5,371 nt of DNA, taken from positions 1 through 5,371 of the forward strand of contig CAIPUQ010000159.1 of the NCBI GenBank assembly GCA_903868295.1, in the 5' to 3' direction. How positions within the stretch are numbered: position 1 is the stretch's first letter; each line of letters starts with the position of its first letter. The position numbers and the translations under genes were made by a program. Of this stretch, positions 1 to 5,371 are shown one piece after another. Under the pieces are notes generated by a model, which was not told the DNA's origin, ran no database searches, and saw only the letters and a program-made list of their open reading frames with translations. Source of the DNA: an uncultured Roseiflexaceae bacterium (GTDB lineage Bacteria > Chloroflexota > Chloroflexia > Chloroflexales > Roseiflexaceae).

Positions 1-1
1 C

Positions 2-661
2 CGTCAACGTGAAAATCCAAAAGAACCGTCTCAGACACACCGTGAAGGACTCTTGTCGCGCATTAGGTCGGTGAACATTCTCTCCGTTGCTCGCCTGTTT
101 TTGTTTGGCTCACGCGATATCTGGCTTTCGATCGGTATGCCATTGTTTTTTGCTGCCGCACCAGGTTGGGGATTTTGGCAAAGTGGGGCAGTGATGGCAG
201 GCTACACGATTGCGTATGGGGTGATTCAAGCGGTCACACCGCGCATGCTCAACGGACGACCTGCGCCTGCGGGCAGAACAACCGCACTCATCACGGCAAT
301 TCCAATCGGGGTGAGCGGGGCGGTCGCTGCTGCGGTCTGGGTTGGGTTGTTGCCCGTCTGGGGTATGGTCGCGGCAATCGGCCTGTATAGTGCGGCTTTT
401 GCAGTAGCTTCTTCACTCCACTCATACCTGATTGCTGCGTATGCGCAACAAGCGAATGTCGCCAAAAACATTGGACTGTACTACAGCGCAAATGCACTGG
501 GGCGGCTGTTTGGGGTATTGATTTCTGGATATTGTTATGTCAATTGGGGCATCCTTGGGTGCCTCATCGGCGCCACGCTGTTTGCGCTGCCGGCGGTGGT
601 GGGTGCCATACCACTCCCTGCACCCACGGGTACCATCAAGGTCAAAGCGACTACAGAATAA
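2..661 (+). CDS. arsJ: ArsJ-type organoarsenical efflux MFS permease, C-terminal part (5' end cut by window)
   Basis: The frame is open from base 2 to a TAA at 659-661, giving 219 residues without an initiation site. A TTG at 53 is in frame but lies inside the protein and has no ribosome binding site, so the gene must begin left of the window. ArsJ proteins are about 400 residues long, so this is roughly the second half. The recognition rests on my recall of ArsJ sequences: fragment residues 23-41 (SVNILSVARLFLFGSRDIW), SLHSYLIAAY at 138-147 and NIGLYYSANALGRLFG near 156-171 all resemble the conserved ArsJ C-terminal half. About six hydrophobic helices are visible, and the tail is short and polar. 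Known role: ArsJ is an inner-membrane permease that exports 1-arseno-3-phosphoglycerate, made by a partner glyceraldehyde-3-phosphate dehydrogenase from arsenate and glyceraldehyde 3-phosphate. The product breaks down outside, so arsenate is removed. The partner gene should lie upstream and is not visible. The alternative is another MFS member of the same subfamily. Confidence 0.85.
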   Translation, partial: RQRENPKEPSQTHREGLLSRIRSVNILSVARLFLFGSRDIWLSIGMPLFFAAAPGWGFWQSGAVMAGYTIAYGVIQAVTPRMLNGRPAPAGRTTALITAIPIGVSGAVAAAVWVGLLPVWGMVAAIGLYSAAFAVASSLHSYLIAAYAQQANVAKNIGLYYSANALGRLFGVLISGYCYVNWGILGCLIGATLFALPAVVGAIPLPAPTGTIKVKATTE

Positions 662-690
662 ACCCCTCGCGCATATGGCACGAGGGGTTT
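661..690. terminator. Probable bidirectional intrinsic terminator between convergent genes
   Basis: AACCCCTCG at 661-669 is perfectly complementary to CGAGGGGTT at 681-689, giving a 9-bp, mostly GC stem with an 11-base loop (two more internal pairs are possible after one mismatch). On the + strand it begins at the last base of the arsJ stop codon and is followed by TTT then AGG. On the - strand it lies 27 bases past the transporter stop and is followed by TTTATTCT. The U-tract is short on both sides, so efficiency is uncertain, but position and stem strength fit termination of both convergent units. Confidence 0.75.
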
Positions 691-716
691 AGGCGTACGG
701 GCAGGCTTCTCGGTGG

Positions 717-1988
717 CTAATCGTGTTTATCGGTATATGGCAGAAACGCGATTAATGCTCCCGAGATAACATAGCTTGCAGCAGAGAGTATGAGTACCCA
801 CGTGAACGAGCCACCGGCAGTAATCGTGCCACTCAAGACCGATGCTCCTGCCCAACCCAATGACCATGACATACTGCTCATGCTTGTGCTGGTGCCGCGC
901 TGACGGAGTGGCACGGTTTGCATCATGAGTGCGGAGAACAGCGGGAATGTCATTCCCACCAAAAGCCGATTGATGTCATATGAAATCGACACAACGAGCA
1001 GTGATGGGATAAGCATAGCCAGCATCAACGGCGCACCCAACATGCGTGACCATGCAGATGTCTGGCGCACTCCAAAGCGCTTTGACAACGGTCCACCGAG
1101 AATACTGCCAACACCCATGGCGAGTGCAGCGACCGCAAGATTCAATCCGACATTGCCATCTGTCATGCCGAATTGTTGGCGATAAAACAAGTTTTGGAAC
1201 GGCACAAATAATCCACCGGCTGTCCCAAAAAAGAACGATGGCGAGACCAGTAACAGCAATCTTGCAAACGGTACCATCGGCTTATCGCCGTCAGCTTCCA
1301 CTCGTGCCGTCTGCGACGTGGCACCATGAGTATGATGGGTTTTGATCCCGAGCAAGGGGACTGCGGCGAGCAATCCGATAACGGTGACACTATACAGCGC
1401 CGTTCGGTAGGCAATTTCGGACGTGGCCTCTACCCCGACGAGTGGCGCGACAATGCCGGGCAACATCCCCCCGAGGATGGAACCAACAAATCCGATCAAC
1501 GTCGATGCCGCAGCATTAATGCCAAACATTGCTACACGTTGGCGCGGTTCGATGACCAGCGATAACAGCGGGACAACCGCGGTGTAGGTGGCCATATTGG
1601 CAGCACCAATGATGAAAAATACGGTATTCATCAACACCAGCGGGCTGAGCGTACCAAAAGGCGTTACGAGAGACACGCCATCCAAGACCAGCAGTACACC
1701 CCATCCAATTGCGTACGTCAAAATGCCAATGTACAACATCCGCTTGGCGGAGATTTTGTCAATGAACATCCCGACTGGGAAGCCAAAGATTACCCCAGCA
1801 ATACGAAACACCGATTGCATTTGACCCGCAACTGCATTGTCGTATCCCAAACTCTTGAGGTAAAAGTTAAACAAAATATCAGCAATGCTGAATGACAACC
1901 CGAACAGAATACCGTGTGCCAGAATTCGATACACCGCTGGTGACCCCGTGGATGTTATCTCACGCCATTGGGAACGCATCGTATTCAT
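717..1988 (-). CDS. MFS transporter, last gene of a three-gene tandem paralog operon
   Basis: This is a complete 423-residue, 12-helix MFS permease of usual family length; the substrate is unknown. The start is ATG 1988 (CAT on the + strand), supported by GAGG at 1995-1998 six bases upstream; a second ATG three codons later is less favoured. The stop is TAG at 717-719. Helices are approximately at 18-42, 53-77, 84-104, 115-140, 155-183, 194-215, then a polar central loop 216-238, then 239-266, 276-300, 311-330, 331-356, 366-389 and 394-417. The MFS two-fold pseudo-repeat shows: helix 1 has ILFNFYLKSLGY (38-49), mirrored in helix 7 by VPFQNLFYRQQF (262-273). Loop 2-3 carries a motif A relative, GMFIDKISAKR (73-83), in which the usual glycine after the basic pair is Ser80. 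Loop 8-9 carries GGPLSKRFGVR (298-308). The central loop contains KTHHTHG (216-222). Compared with the outer paralog at 3383-4624, the region between helices 3 and 4 is about 12 residues longer. The MFS assignment is firm, and export of a small molecule is an inference only. Confidence 0.9.
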   Translation of the reverse strand: MNTMRSQWREITSTGSPAVYRILAHGILFGLSFSIADILFNFYLKSLGYDNAVAGQMQSVFRIAGVIFGFPVGMFIDKISAKRMLYIGILTYAIGWGVLLVLDGVSLVTPFGTLSPLVLMNTVFFIIGAANMATYTAVVPLLSLVIEPRQRVAMFGINAAASTLIGFVGSILGGMLPGIVAPLVGVEATSEIAYRTALYSVTVIGLLAAVPLLGIKTHHTHGATSQTARVEADGDKPMVPFARLLLLVSPSFFFGTAGGLFVPFQNLFYRQQFGMTDGNVGLNLAVAALAMGVGSILGGPLSKRFGVRQTSAWSRMLGAPLMLAMLIPSLLVVSISYDINRLLVGMTFPLFSALMMQTVPLRQRGTSTSMSSMSWSLGWAGASVLSGTITAGGSFTWVLILSAASYVISGALIAFLPYTDKHD

Positions 1989-1994
1989 GCTCTA

Positions 1995-1998
1995 CCTC
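1995..1998 (-). promoter_or_regulatory. Shine-Dalgarno site (GAGG) for the 717-1988 transporter
   Basis: Read on the - strand the sequence is GAGG followed by TAGAGC and then ATG at 1988, a 6-base spacer. It selects ATG 1988 over the internal ATG at 1979 and suggests independent ribosome loading on this last operon gene. Confidence 0.65.
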
Positions 1999-2062
1999 GA
2001 TATTTCTGTGTGACTGCACCATAGCGTACATGCAACATCTCAAATGAAGAATCCCAGCGGCC

Positions 2063-2098
2063 ATACACCGTGTTATCACGAGACACGTTGCGGTGTAT
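2063..2098 (-). repeat. Inverted repeat (possible RNA hairpin) spanning the stop codon of the middle transporter
   Basis: ATACACCG at 2063-2070 and CGGTGTAT at 2091-2098 are perfect 8-base inverted arms around a 20-base loop that contains the TGA stop (2076-2078) of the middle transporter. The stem can extend by two G-U pairs. On the - strand no T-run follows, so it does not look like a standard intrinsic terminator. It could affect 3'-end stability or translation of the next gene, or be chance. Confidence 0.35.
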
Positions 2099-3317
2099 TG
2101 CGCTGACGGACAATGGCGAACGGAATAACACCAAACAGCACTCCACACAGGGCATAACCGACCGCACTAATGACAATGAGCACGTCCCAGTTCCCTGTGC
2201 GCTGAATGGTCCCACTGGCATAGGCTGCGATGGCCCAACCAAGGGACCACGACATCGTCGAAATACTTTTGGCCACACCACGTTGACGCGTTGCCACTGC
2301 CTGAAACAAAAGCATATCCATGTAGGGAAAAACCATCCCAATCAGCAGGCACAAGACAAAATAGCCGCCTACCGCGATGAGAAGTTGCGGACTCAGCAAG
2401 CCGAGACAGAACGGCATGCACAATACACCCGCGACGACCACCACTGGGCGAACCCCAAAGCGGTGGACCAGTTGACCGCCTAACACACCACCGATACCCA
2501 TTAATAAGGTAAACACTGCAAGGATGATTCCAATCGAACCGTCAGGCAGCGCATACAAATCACGCAAATACACATTCAAAAACGGGTGCAGGATACCACC
2601 CGCACAGCCAACGACGAAGTACCCTACGGTCAGTACAACGACGTTCATCAACGGGACAGAGACCTCTGTCTCACCGTGGACTCCTCGGTCGGCGTGGAAC
2701 TGCACGGTCTGTGCTGCAACCCCAATGAGTGGCAGCAATGCTGCTGCAGAGGCAACGATCAACACCGCTAGTGTCCCACGATAGGCAAGCACATCCGTCG
2801 CTGCAACCCCCCACTGCGGACCAATCCATCCGGGCAAAAACCCGGCAACGAGTGAGCCAACAAACCCCATTACGGTAATGATGGTGAAGTTCATTCCGAC
2901 CAGTTGCGCGCGATCTGTGGTGCTCCCGAAAGCACTTAATGCGGTTATTGCTGCAACGGTTGCAATCGAAAAGAATGTTCCCGAACAGAAATAGGCAATT
3001 TGGATGAACAGCAGATTCGGCGCAAATACGAGAACAATCCATACAACGATGTTGGCAATCGCCCCAGCCTGCATGGTTCGTATGCTCCCCCAGCGGTCTA
3101 CTGCGATACCGATTGGAATCCCAAAAACGAACCCCGACATGCGAACCAAGCCGGCCATTTGACCGCTGACATCACTGCCGTATCCCAGTGCAATCAAGTA
3201 AAAGTTGAATACCACATCCGGGATCCCGTTCAGGAATCCGACAATCATCGTAAACGCATACAAGCGCAGAACGATAGGATGCGTCAACACTGCAGGCAAT
3301 CGCAATCGTTCAATCAT
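2076..3317 (-). CDS. MFS transporter, middle and most diverged gene of the tandem paralog operon
   Basis: This is a complete 413-residue, 12-helix MFS permease with no recognisable substrate signature. The start is ATG 3317, preceded on the - strand by AAAGG (3326-3330) at an 8-base spacing; the stop is TGA at 2076-2078. Helices are approximately at 16-40, 50-73, 80-99, 102-128, 139-166, 178-201, then a polar loop 202-221, then 222-248, 258-281, 290-309, 311-336, 347-369 and 376-402. Shared family marks are VVFNFYLIALGYGSDVSGQM (35-54), motif A-like GIAVDRWGSIR (70-80), PFLNVYLRDLY (245-255) after a GG pair, GGQLVHRFGVR (280-290) and TRQRGVAKSISTMSWSLGW (343-361). Over a 67-residue stretch from helix 1 to loop 2-3, 29 positions match the transporter at 3383-4624, against 45 for the other outer copy, so this copy has drifted furthest or is an older duplicate. 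The central loop has two histidines (208, 214). It sits 65 bases after the upstream gene and 87 before the next, consistent with one transcript. Confidence 0.9.
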   Translation of the reverse strand: MIERLRLPAVLTHPIVLRLYAFTMIVGFLNGIPDVVFNFYLIALGYGSDVSGQMAGLVRMSGFVFGIPIGIAVDRWGSIRTMQAGAIANIVVWIVLVFAPNLLFIQIAYFCSGTFFSIATVAAITALSAFGSTTDRAQLVGMNFTIITVMGFVGSLVAGFLPGWIGPQWGVAATDVLAYRGTLAVLIVASAAALLPLIGVAAQTVQFHADRGVHGETEVSVPLMNVVVLTVGYFVVGCAGGILHPFLNVYLRDLYALPDGSIGIILAVFTLLMGIGGVLGGQLVHRFGVRPVVVVAGVLCMPFCLGLLSPQLLIAVGGYFVLCLLIGMVFPYMDMLLFQAVATRQRGVAKSISTMSWSLGWAIAAYASGTIQRTGNWDVLIVISAVGYALCGVLFGVIPFAIVRQRNTPQRVS

Positions 3318-3325
3318 GTAGGGCG

Positions 3326-3330
3326 CCTTT
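3326..3330 (-). promoter_or_regulatory. Shine-Dalgarno site (AAAGG) for the 2076-3317 transporter
   Basis: On the - strand AAAGG is followed by CGCCCTAC and ATG 3317, an 8-base spacer. It is a moderate site, but the spacing is right and no better start lies nearby. Confidence 0.5.
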
Positions 3331-3352
3331 GCCGCAGAACACTGCTCGTGGA

Positions 3353-3371
3353 CCAGTCGTCAGACGACTGG
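3353..3371. repeat. Perfect 19-base palindrome in the gap between two transporter genes
   Basis: CCAGTCGTC (3353-3361), a single central A (3362) and GACGACTGG (3363-3371) form a perfect inverted repeat with 9-base arms. It begins 11 bases past the TAG stop (3383-3385) of the upstream gene and ends 35 bases before ATG 3317. As RNA it could form an 8-bp stem with a 3-base loop. On the - strand it is followed by TCCACGAG rather than a T-run, so it is not a canonical intrinsic terminator. A dimeric regulator operator, an RNA-processing or mRNA-stabilising hairpin, or a weak attenuator are all possible. Confidence 0.6.
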
Positions 3372-3382
3372 AAGATTGCACT

Positions 3383-4624
3383 CTAATGCCCGTCGTCTTT
3401 GAATGGGATGAGATAGAACGACAGCCCCGATATAACGTATGCAATCCCTGAGGCAATAAAGACCCAATAAAATCCGCTGTCGAGTTGCATGTAGCCACTC
3501 ATCAAAGCAGACGCAGACCAGCCGAATGACCATAGCATCGACGACAGACTCGTCGCTGTGCCGCGTTGTTCGACAGGCACAGACTGCATCACCAACGCAT
3601 CTGCAAGCGGGAAAGTTACCCCGATGACGAGTCGGCTCACATAATATGCGGTGGCCGACACCCAGAGGTTGGGAACCAACATGAGGAGCAGCGTCGGCGC
3701 GGCGAGCAATCGCGTCCATGCCGCAGCATTTCTCAAGCCAAAGCGTTTTGAAAGCGGTCCGCCAATAAAACTCCCAAACCCCATTGCAAATGCAGAAATC
3801 GCGAGAATCAGTCCGACTTGTGCATCGGGGAGATTAAATTGTTCACGGAAAAACAAATTCTGGAATGGGACAACCATTCCGCCGCCCAAACCTAACAAGA
3901 ACCCCTGCGATGCGAACAACACCAAACGCATGAACGGAAGCTTGTGTCCGCTGCTCACTGGGGCGGCATGCCCTGCGGCATGGTGTTTGTTGGCTGCTGC
4001 CGTGAATCCTAACAAAGGCACAATGGCCAGAAAACCAATTACCGACACACTGACTAATGCCAACCGATACGCGAGCTGGTCAGTGGGCGCGACACCAACA
4101 AATGGTGCAATCAGCGACGGTAACGCGCCGCCGAGCAATGAACCGACGAATCCGACTGCCACAGTGGCGCCTGCATTGATACCAAAAAAGCTTGCCCGCT
4201 GTTTTGGTTCGATCACACTACTCAGCAACGGAATAATTGCAGTGTATGTGGCAATATTTGCTGCCCCAACCAAAAAATACACCGGCGCGATGATACGAAT
4301 ATCGGTCGACGACAATACTGCGAGCCAACTCGCGCCATACGCGATGATGCTAAACATCAACACCTTACGCGCGCCGCGTTTATCGATGAGCATTCCGACG
4401 GGAATACCAAAGATAACACCGGCAGCTCGGAAAATTGAATTCATTTGTCCGGCAACTTCATTGCCGTATCCGAGGCTATCTAAATAAAAGTTAAATAGTA
4501 CATCGGAGATGCTTGCAGCAAAACCAAACAACAGACTGTGGATCAAAATACGAAACACAACTGGACTAAAATCGGCAAAAAGCGCTGTGACACGTTTGGG
4601 TACAATCGTCACCGGAACCTCCAT
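3383..4624 (-). CDS. MFS transporter, first gene of the tandem paralog operon
   Basis: This is a 413-residue, 12-helix MFS permease of unknown substrate; the stop is TAG at 3383-3385. The longest start is ATG 4624, but no Shine-Dalgarno site precedes it. GGAGG at 4618-4622 begins with the G of that ATG and lies five bases before an in-frame GTG at 4612, so the true protein may begin there with 409 residues. Helices are approximately at 22-46, 57-81, 88-106, 111-136, 147-175, 186-208, then a polar loop 209-228, then 229-256, 266-289, 300-318, 321-346, 356-379 and 384-408. Marks: VLFNFYLDSLGY (42-53), a well-formed motif A GMLIDKRGARK (77-87), GAANIATYT (120-128), VPFQNLFFREQF (252-263) after GGGM, GGPLSKRFGLR (288-298) and VEQRGTATSLSSMLWSFGW (351-369). 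The central loop is rich in histidine (NKHHAAGH at 212-219, His227). It is nearest to the 717-1988 copy (45 of 67 residues identical from helix 1 to loop 2-3). Confidence 0.9.
   Translation of the reverse strand: MEVPVTIVPKRVTALFADFSPVVFRILIHSLLFGFAASISDVLFNFYLDSLGYGNEVAGQMNSIFRAAGVIFGIPVGMLIDKRGARKVLMFSIIAYGASWLAVLSSTDIRIIAPVYFLVGAANIATYTAIIPLLSSVIEPKQRASFFGINAGATVAVGFVGSLLGGALPSLIAPFVGVAPTDQLAYRLALVSVSVIGFLAIVPLLGFTAAANKHHAAGHAAPVSSGHKLPFMRLVLFASQGFLLGLGGGMVVPFQNLFFREQFNLPDAQVGLILAISAFAMGFGSFIGGPLSKRFGLRNAAAWTRLLAAPTLLLMLVPNLWVSATAYYVSRLVIGVTFPLADALVMQSVPVEQRGTATSLSSMLWSFGWSASALMSGYMQLDSGFYWVFIASGIAYVISGLSFYLIPFKDDGH
4618..4622 (-). promoter_or_regulatory. Shine-Dalgarno site (GGAGG) that argues for a GTG start at 4612
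   Basis: On the - strand the sequence reads ATGGAGGTTCCGGTG. The GGAGG overlaps the G of ATG 4624 and is spaced five bases (TTCCG) from GTG 4612. Upstream of the ATG (ACCCCAACACTTAATC) there is no purine-rich site. This site therefore either serves the GTG, or the ATG is read from a nearly leaderless transcript. Confidence 0.5.
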
Positions 4625-4640
4625 GATTAAGTGTTGGGGT

Positions 4641-4649
4641 ATTGTACCA
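4641..4649 (-). promoter_or_regulatory. Putative extended -10 promoter element for the transporter operon
   Basis: Read on the - strand this is TGGTACAAT: an extended -10 (TGn) directly before TACAAT, one base from the TATAAT consensus. A start of transcription about seven bases downstream (near 4634) would leave about 22 untranslated bases before GTG 4612, enough for the GGAGG at 4618-4622. No good -35 at 17 bases is visible; TTGGCA occurs 22 bases upstream, which is too far. Extended -10 promoters can work without a strong -35. Confidence 0.4.
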
Positions 4650-4703
4650 TGCTGGCTCTTTTTCCTCCTGCCAAATTGTCCATCAGTGTGGGCCTGCGTA
4701 GTC

Positions 4704-4709
4704 TAAAAT
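4704..4709 (+). promoter_or_regulatory. Weak candidate -10 element upstream of the glycosyltransferase gene
   Basis: TAAAAT at 4704-4709 resembles a -10 box. TTGTCC (4676-4681) is a poorly spaced -35 candidate, 22 bases away. Transcription from this box would begin almost at the Shine-Dalgarno site, which counts against it. The whole divergent region 4625-4729 holds no gene that I can support. Confidence 0.2.
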
Positions 4710-4715
4710 AAGAGC

Positions 4716-4720
4716 GGAGG
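4716..4720 (+). promoter_or_regulatory. Shine-Dalgarno site (GGAGG) for the glycosyltransferase gene
   Basis: GGAGG is followed by a 9-base spacer and ATG 4730. It fixes the start upstream of the later in-frame ATG codons. Confidence 0.75.
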
Positions 4721-4729
4721 AACGACTGC

Positions 4730-5371
4730 ATGCGTGTTGCGATATTCACCGAAACATTTCTCCCCAAACACGATGGAGTCGTTACTATTCTTTGCCAAAT
4801 GCTCGATGCCCTTGAACAAGAGGGAATCGAAGTCTGTATCTATGCACCACCGTCGGCTCCATCGCGATACCGGGACTTTACTGTGTTCCCTTCGTGGGGA
4901 CCTCGTTTTCCGTTATATCGTGAACTCTATTGCAGTATGCCGACATGGGCAGGTGTGCGTGGCATCCTCGCCTTCAAACCTGACATCATCCATGTGATGA
5001 ACCCAACATTTATCGGGACTGCAGGGGTGATTATGGCGCTTTTGGGACGCGTCCCACTGATTGGTTCTGTACACATGGATATCGACTATTACGTGCGCCA
5101 GTACGCAGGTATGTGGGGCTTACCGATTGCATGGACGTTCTTTCAGCTCTGGCATAATCGCGCACGTATCAACCTCGCACCGTCGCGTGCGATGGTGGTA
5201 CAGTTGGAGGCACATGGGATCCACCGTGTGACGCATTGGGTACGTGGGATTGATACCCAACGGTTCAGACGAAAACCACGCAATCAGCGGGTCAGAGCAG
5301 CTATGCTCGGGGTACATGATACTCGTCTCGTGGTGCTATATGTCGGACGCCTCACCGAAGAAAAAGGAATC
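4730..5371 (+). CDS. GT-B fold glycosyltransferase (GT4-like), N-terminal 214 residues; 3' end cut by window
   Basis: The frame is open from ATG 4730 to the last base, 214 codons without a stop. The beginning MRVAIFTETFLPKHDGVVT (1-19) is the classic first strand and glycine-containing loop of the acceptor-side Rossmann domain of GT4-type enzymes. DIIHVMNPTF (85-94) and GSVHMDIDYY (112-121) occupy the places of the family's H-x-x-x-P and S-x-H-T-D acceptor motifs, with Met116 where Thr is more usual. GIDTQRF (173-179) is the typical hinge motif (G-V/I-D-x-x-x-F). VLYVGRLTEEKGI (202-214) begins the donor-binding domain (VGRLxxEKG). About 160 to 200 further residues are expected, including the E-x7-E sugar-nucleotide motif. 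Members of this group transfer mannose, glucose or sulfoquinovose to lipids or inositol carriers at the cytoplasmic face of the membrane; the acceptor here cannot be deduced. It is divergent from the transporter operon, with 105 bases between the two starts. Confidence 0.88.
   Translation, partial: MRVAIFTETFLPKHDGVVTILCQMLDALEQEGIEVCIYAPPSAPSRYRDFTVFPSWGPRFPLYRELYCSMPTWAGVRGILAFKPDIIHVMNPTFIGTAGVIMALLGRVPLIGSVHMDIDYYVRQYAGMWGLPIAWTFFQLWHNRARINLAPSRAMVVQLEAHGIHRVTHWVRGIDTQRFRRKPRNQRVRAAMLGVHDTRLVVLYVGRLTEEKGI

Noticed and set aside
53..661. TTG at 53 as the true start of the arsJ-like gene
   Set aside because: No Shine-Dalgarno site precedes it, the frame stays open to the left edge, and starting there would give half of an MFS protein.
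925..1185. An 86-codon + strand frame opposite the last transporter
   Set aside because: It is an antisense shadow of the 717-1988 gene, with no start signal or recognisable family.
1989..2075. A separate promoter for the last transporter in the 87-base gap
   Set aside because: TTGAGA and TATGGT can be picked out on the - strand, but they are only 14 bases apart, and TTCATT is 19 from the same box. Neither makes a convincing promoter.
3651..4487. A 278-codon open frame on the + strand opposite the first transporter gene
   Set aside because: It lies wholly antisense to a strongly supported MFS gene, gives a Pro/Asn/Ala/Ser-rich product without domains and has no ribosome binding site. Its resemblance to the + strand frame at 925-1185 (KRFxxGPP) merely mirrors the paralogy of the two transporters.
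717..4624. Recent duplication or insertion by a mobile element as the source of the three transporters
   Set aside because: The copies have diverged greatly at the DNA level, and no transposase, terminal repeat or target duplication is seen at the borders.
4627..4650. Seven-codon leader ORF (MVQYPNT) on the - strand just before the first transporter
   Set aside because: The only Shine-Dalgarno-like AGGAGG is 13 bases away, too far, and the ATG overlaps the better supported extended -10 element.

Overview
This is a bacterial window of roughly balanced G+C content. It holds five protein genes, two of them cut by the window edges, and no RNA gene, mobile element or CRISPR array. Several starts carry clear GGAGG or GAGG Shine-Dalgarno sites. 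The genes are packed closely, and four of the five encode major facilitator superfamily (MFS) membrane transporters. The protein style would fit a Bacillota or Chloroflexota lineage, possibly one from metal-rich settings, but nothing here fixes the taxon.

Layout. Positions 2-661 (+) are the C-terminal half of an ArsJ-type MFS permease, which exports the unstable arsenate adduct 1-arseno-3-phosphoglycerate. A GC-rich stem-loop at 661-690 lies between it and the next gene, which converges on it, and probably terminates transcription from both sides. Positions 717-1988, 2076-3317 and 3383-4624 (all -) are three tandem, homologous 12-helix MFS transporters of 423, 413 and 413 residues, separated by only 87 and 65 bases. 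They look like one operon read leftwards from a promoter near 4641-4649. A 105-base divergent intergenic region (4625-4729) separates this operon from a glycosyltransferase gene that starts at 4730 (+) and runs off the right edge.

How they fit together. Only arsJ has a specific known role, and its usual partner, a glyceraldehyde-3-phosphate dehydrogenase gene, would be expected just left of the window. The three tandem transporters descend from gene duplication: the outer two are clearly closer to each other than to the middle one. Their substrates cannot be read from the sequence. The nearby arsJ makes a detoxification role conceivable but not demonstrated. The glycosyltransferase is probably a separate lipid or envelope glycan gene. 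The least ordinary points are the transporter triplication, the histidine-containing central loops of the transporters, a perfect 19-base palindrome in one operon gap, and an ATG whose own G begins a Shine-Dalgarno site for a GTG four codons later. I found no convincing evidence of a wholly new system.
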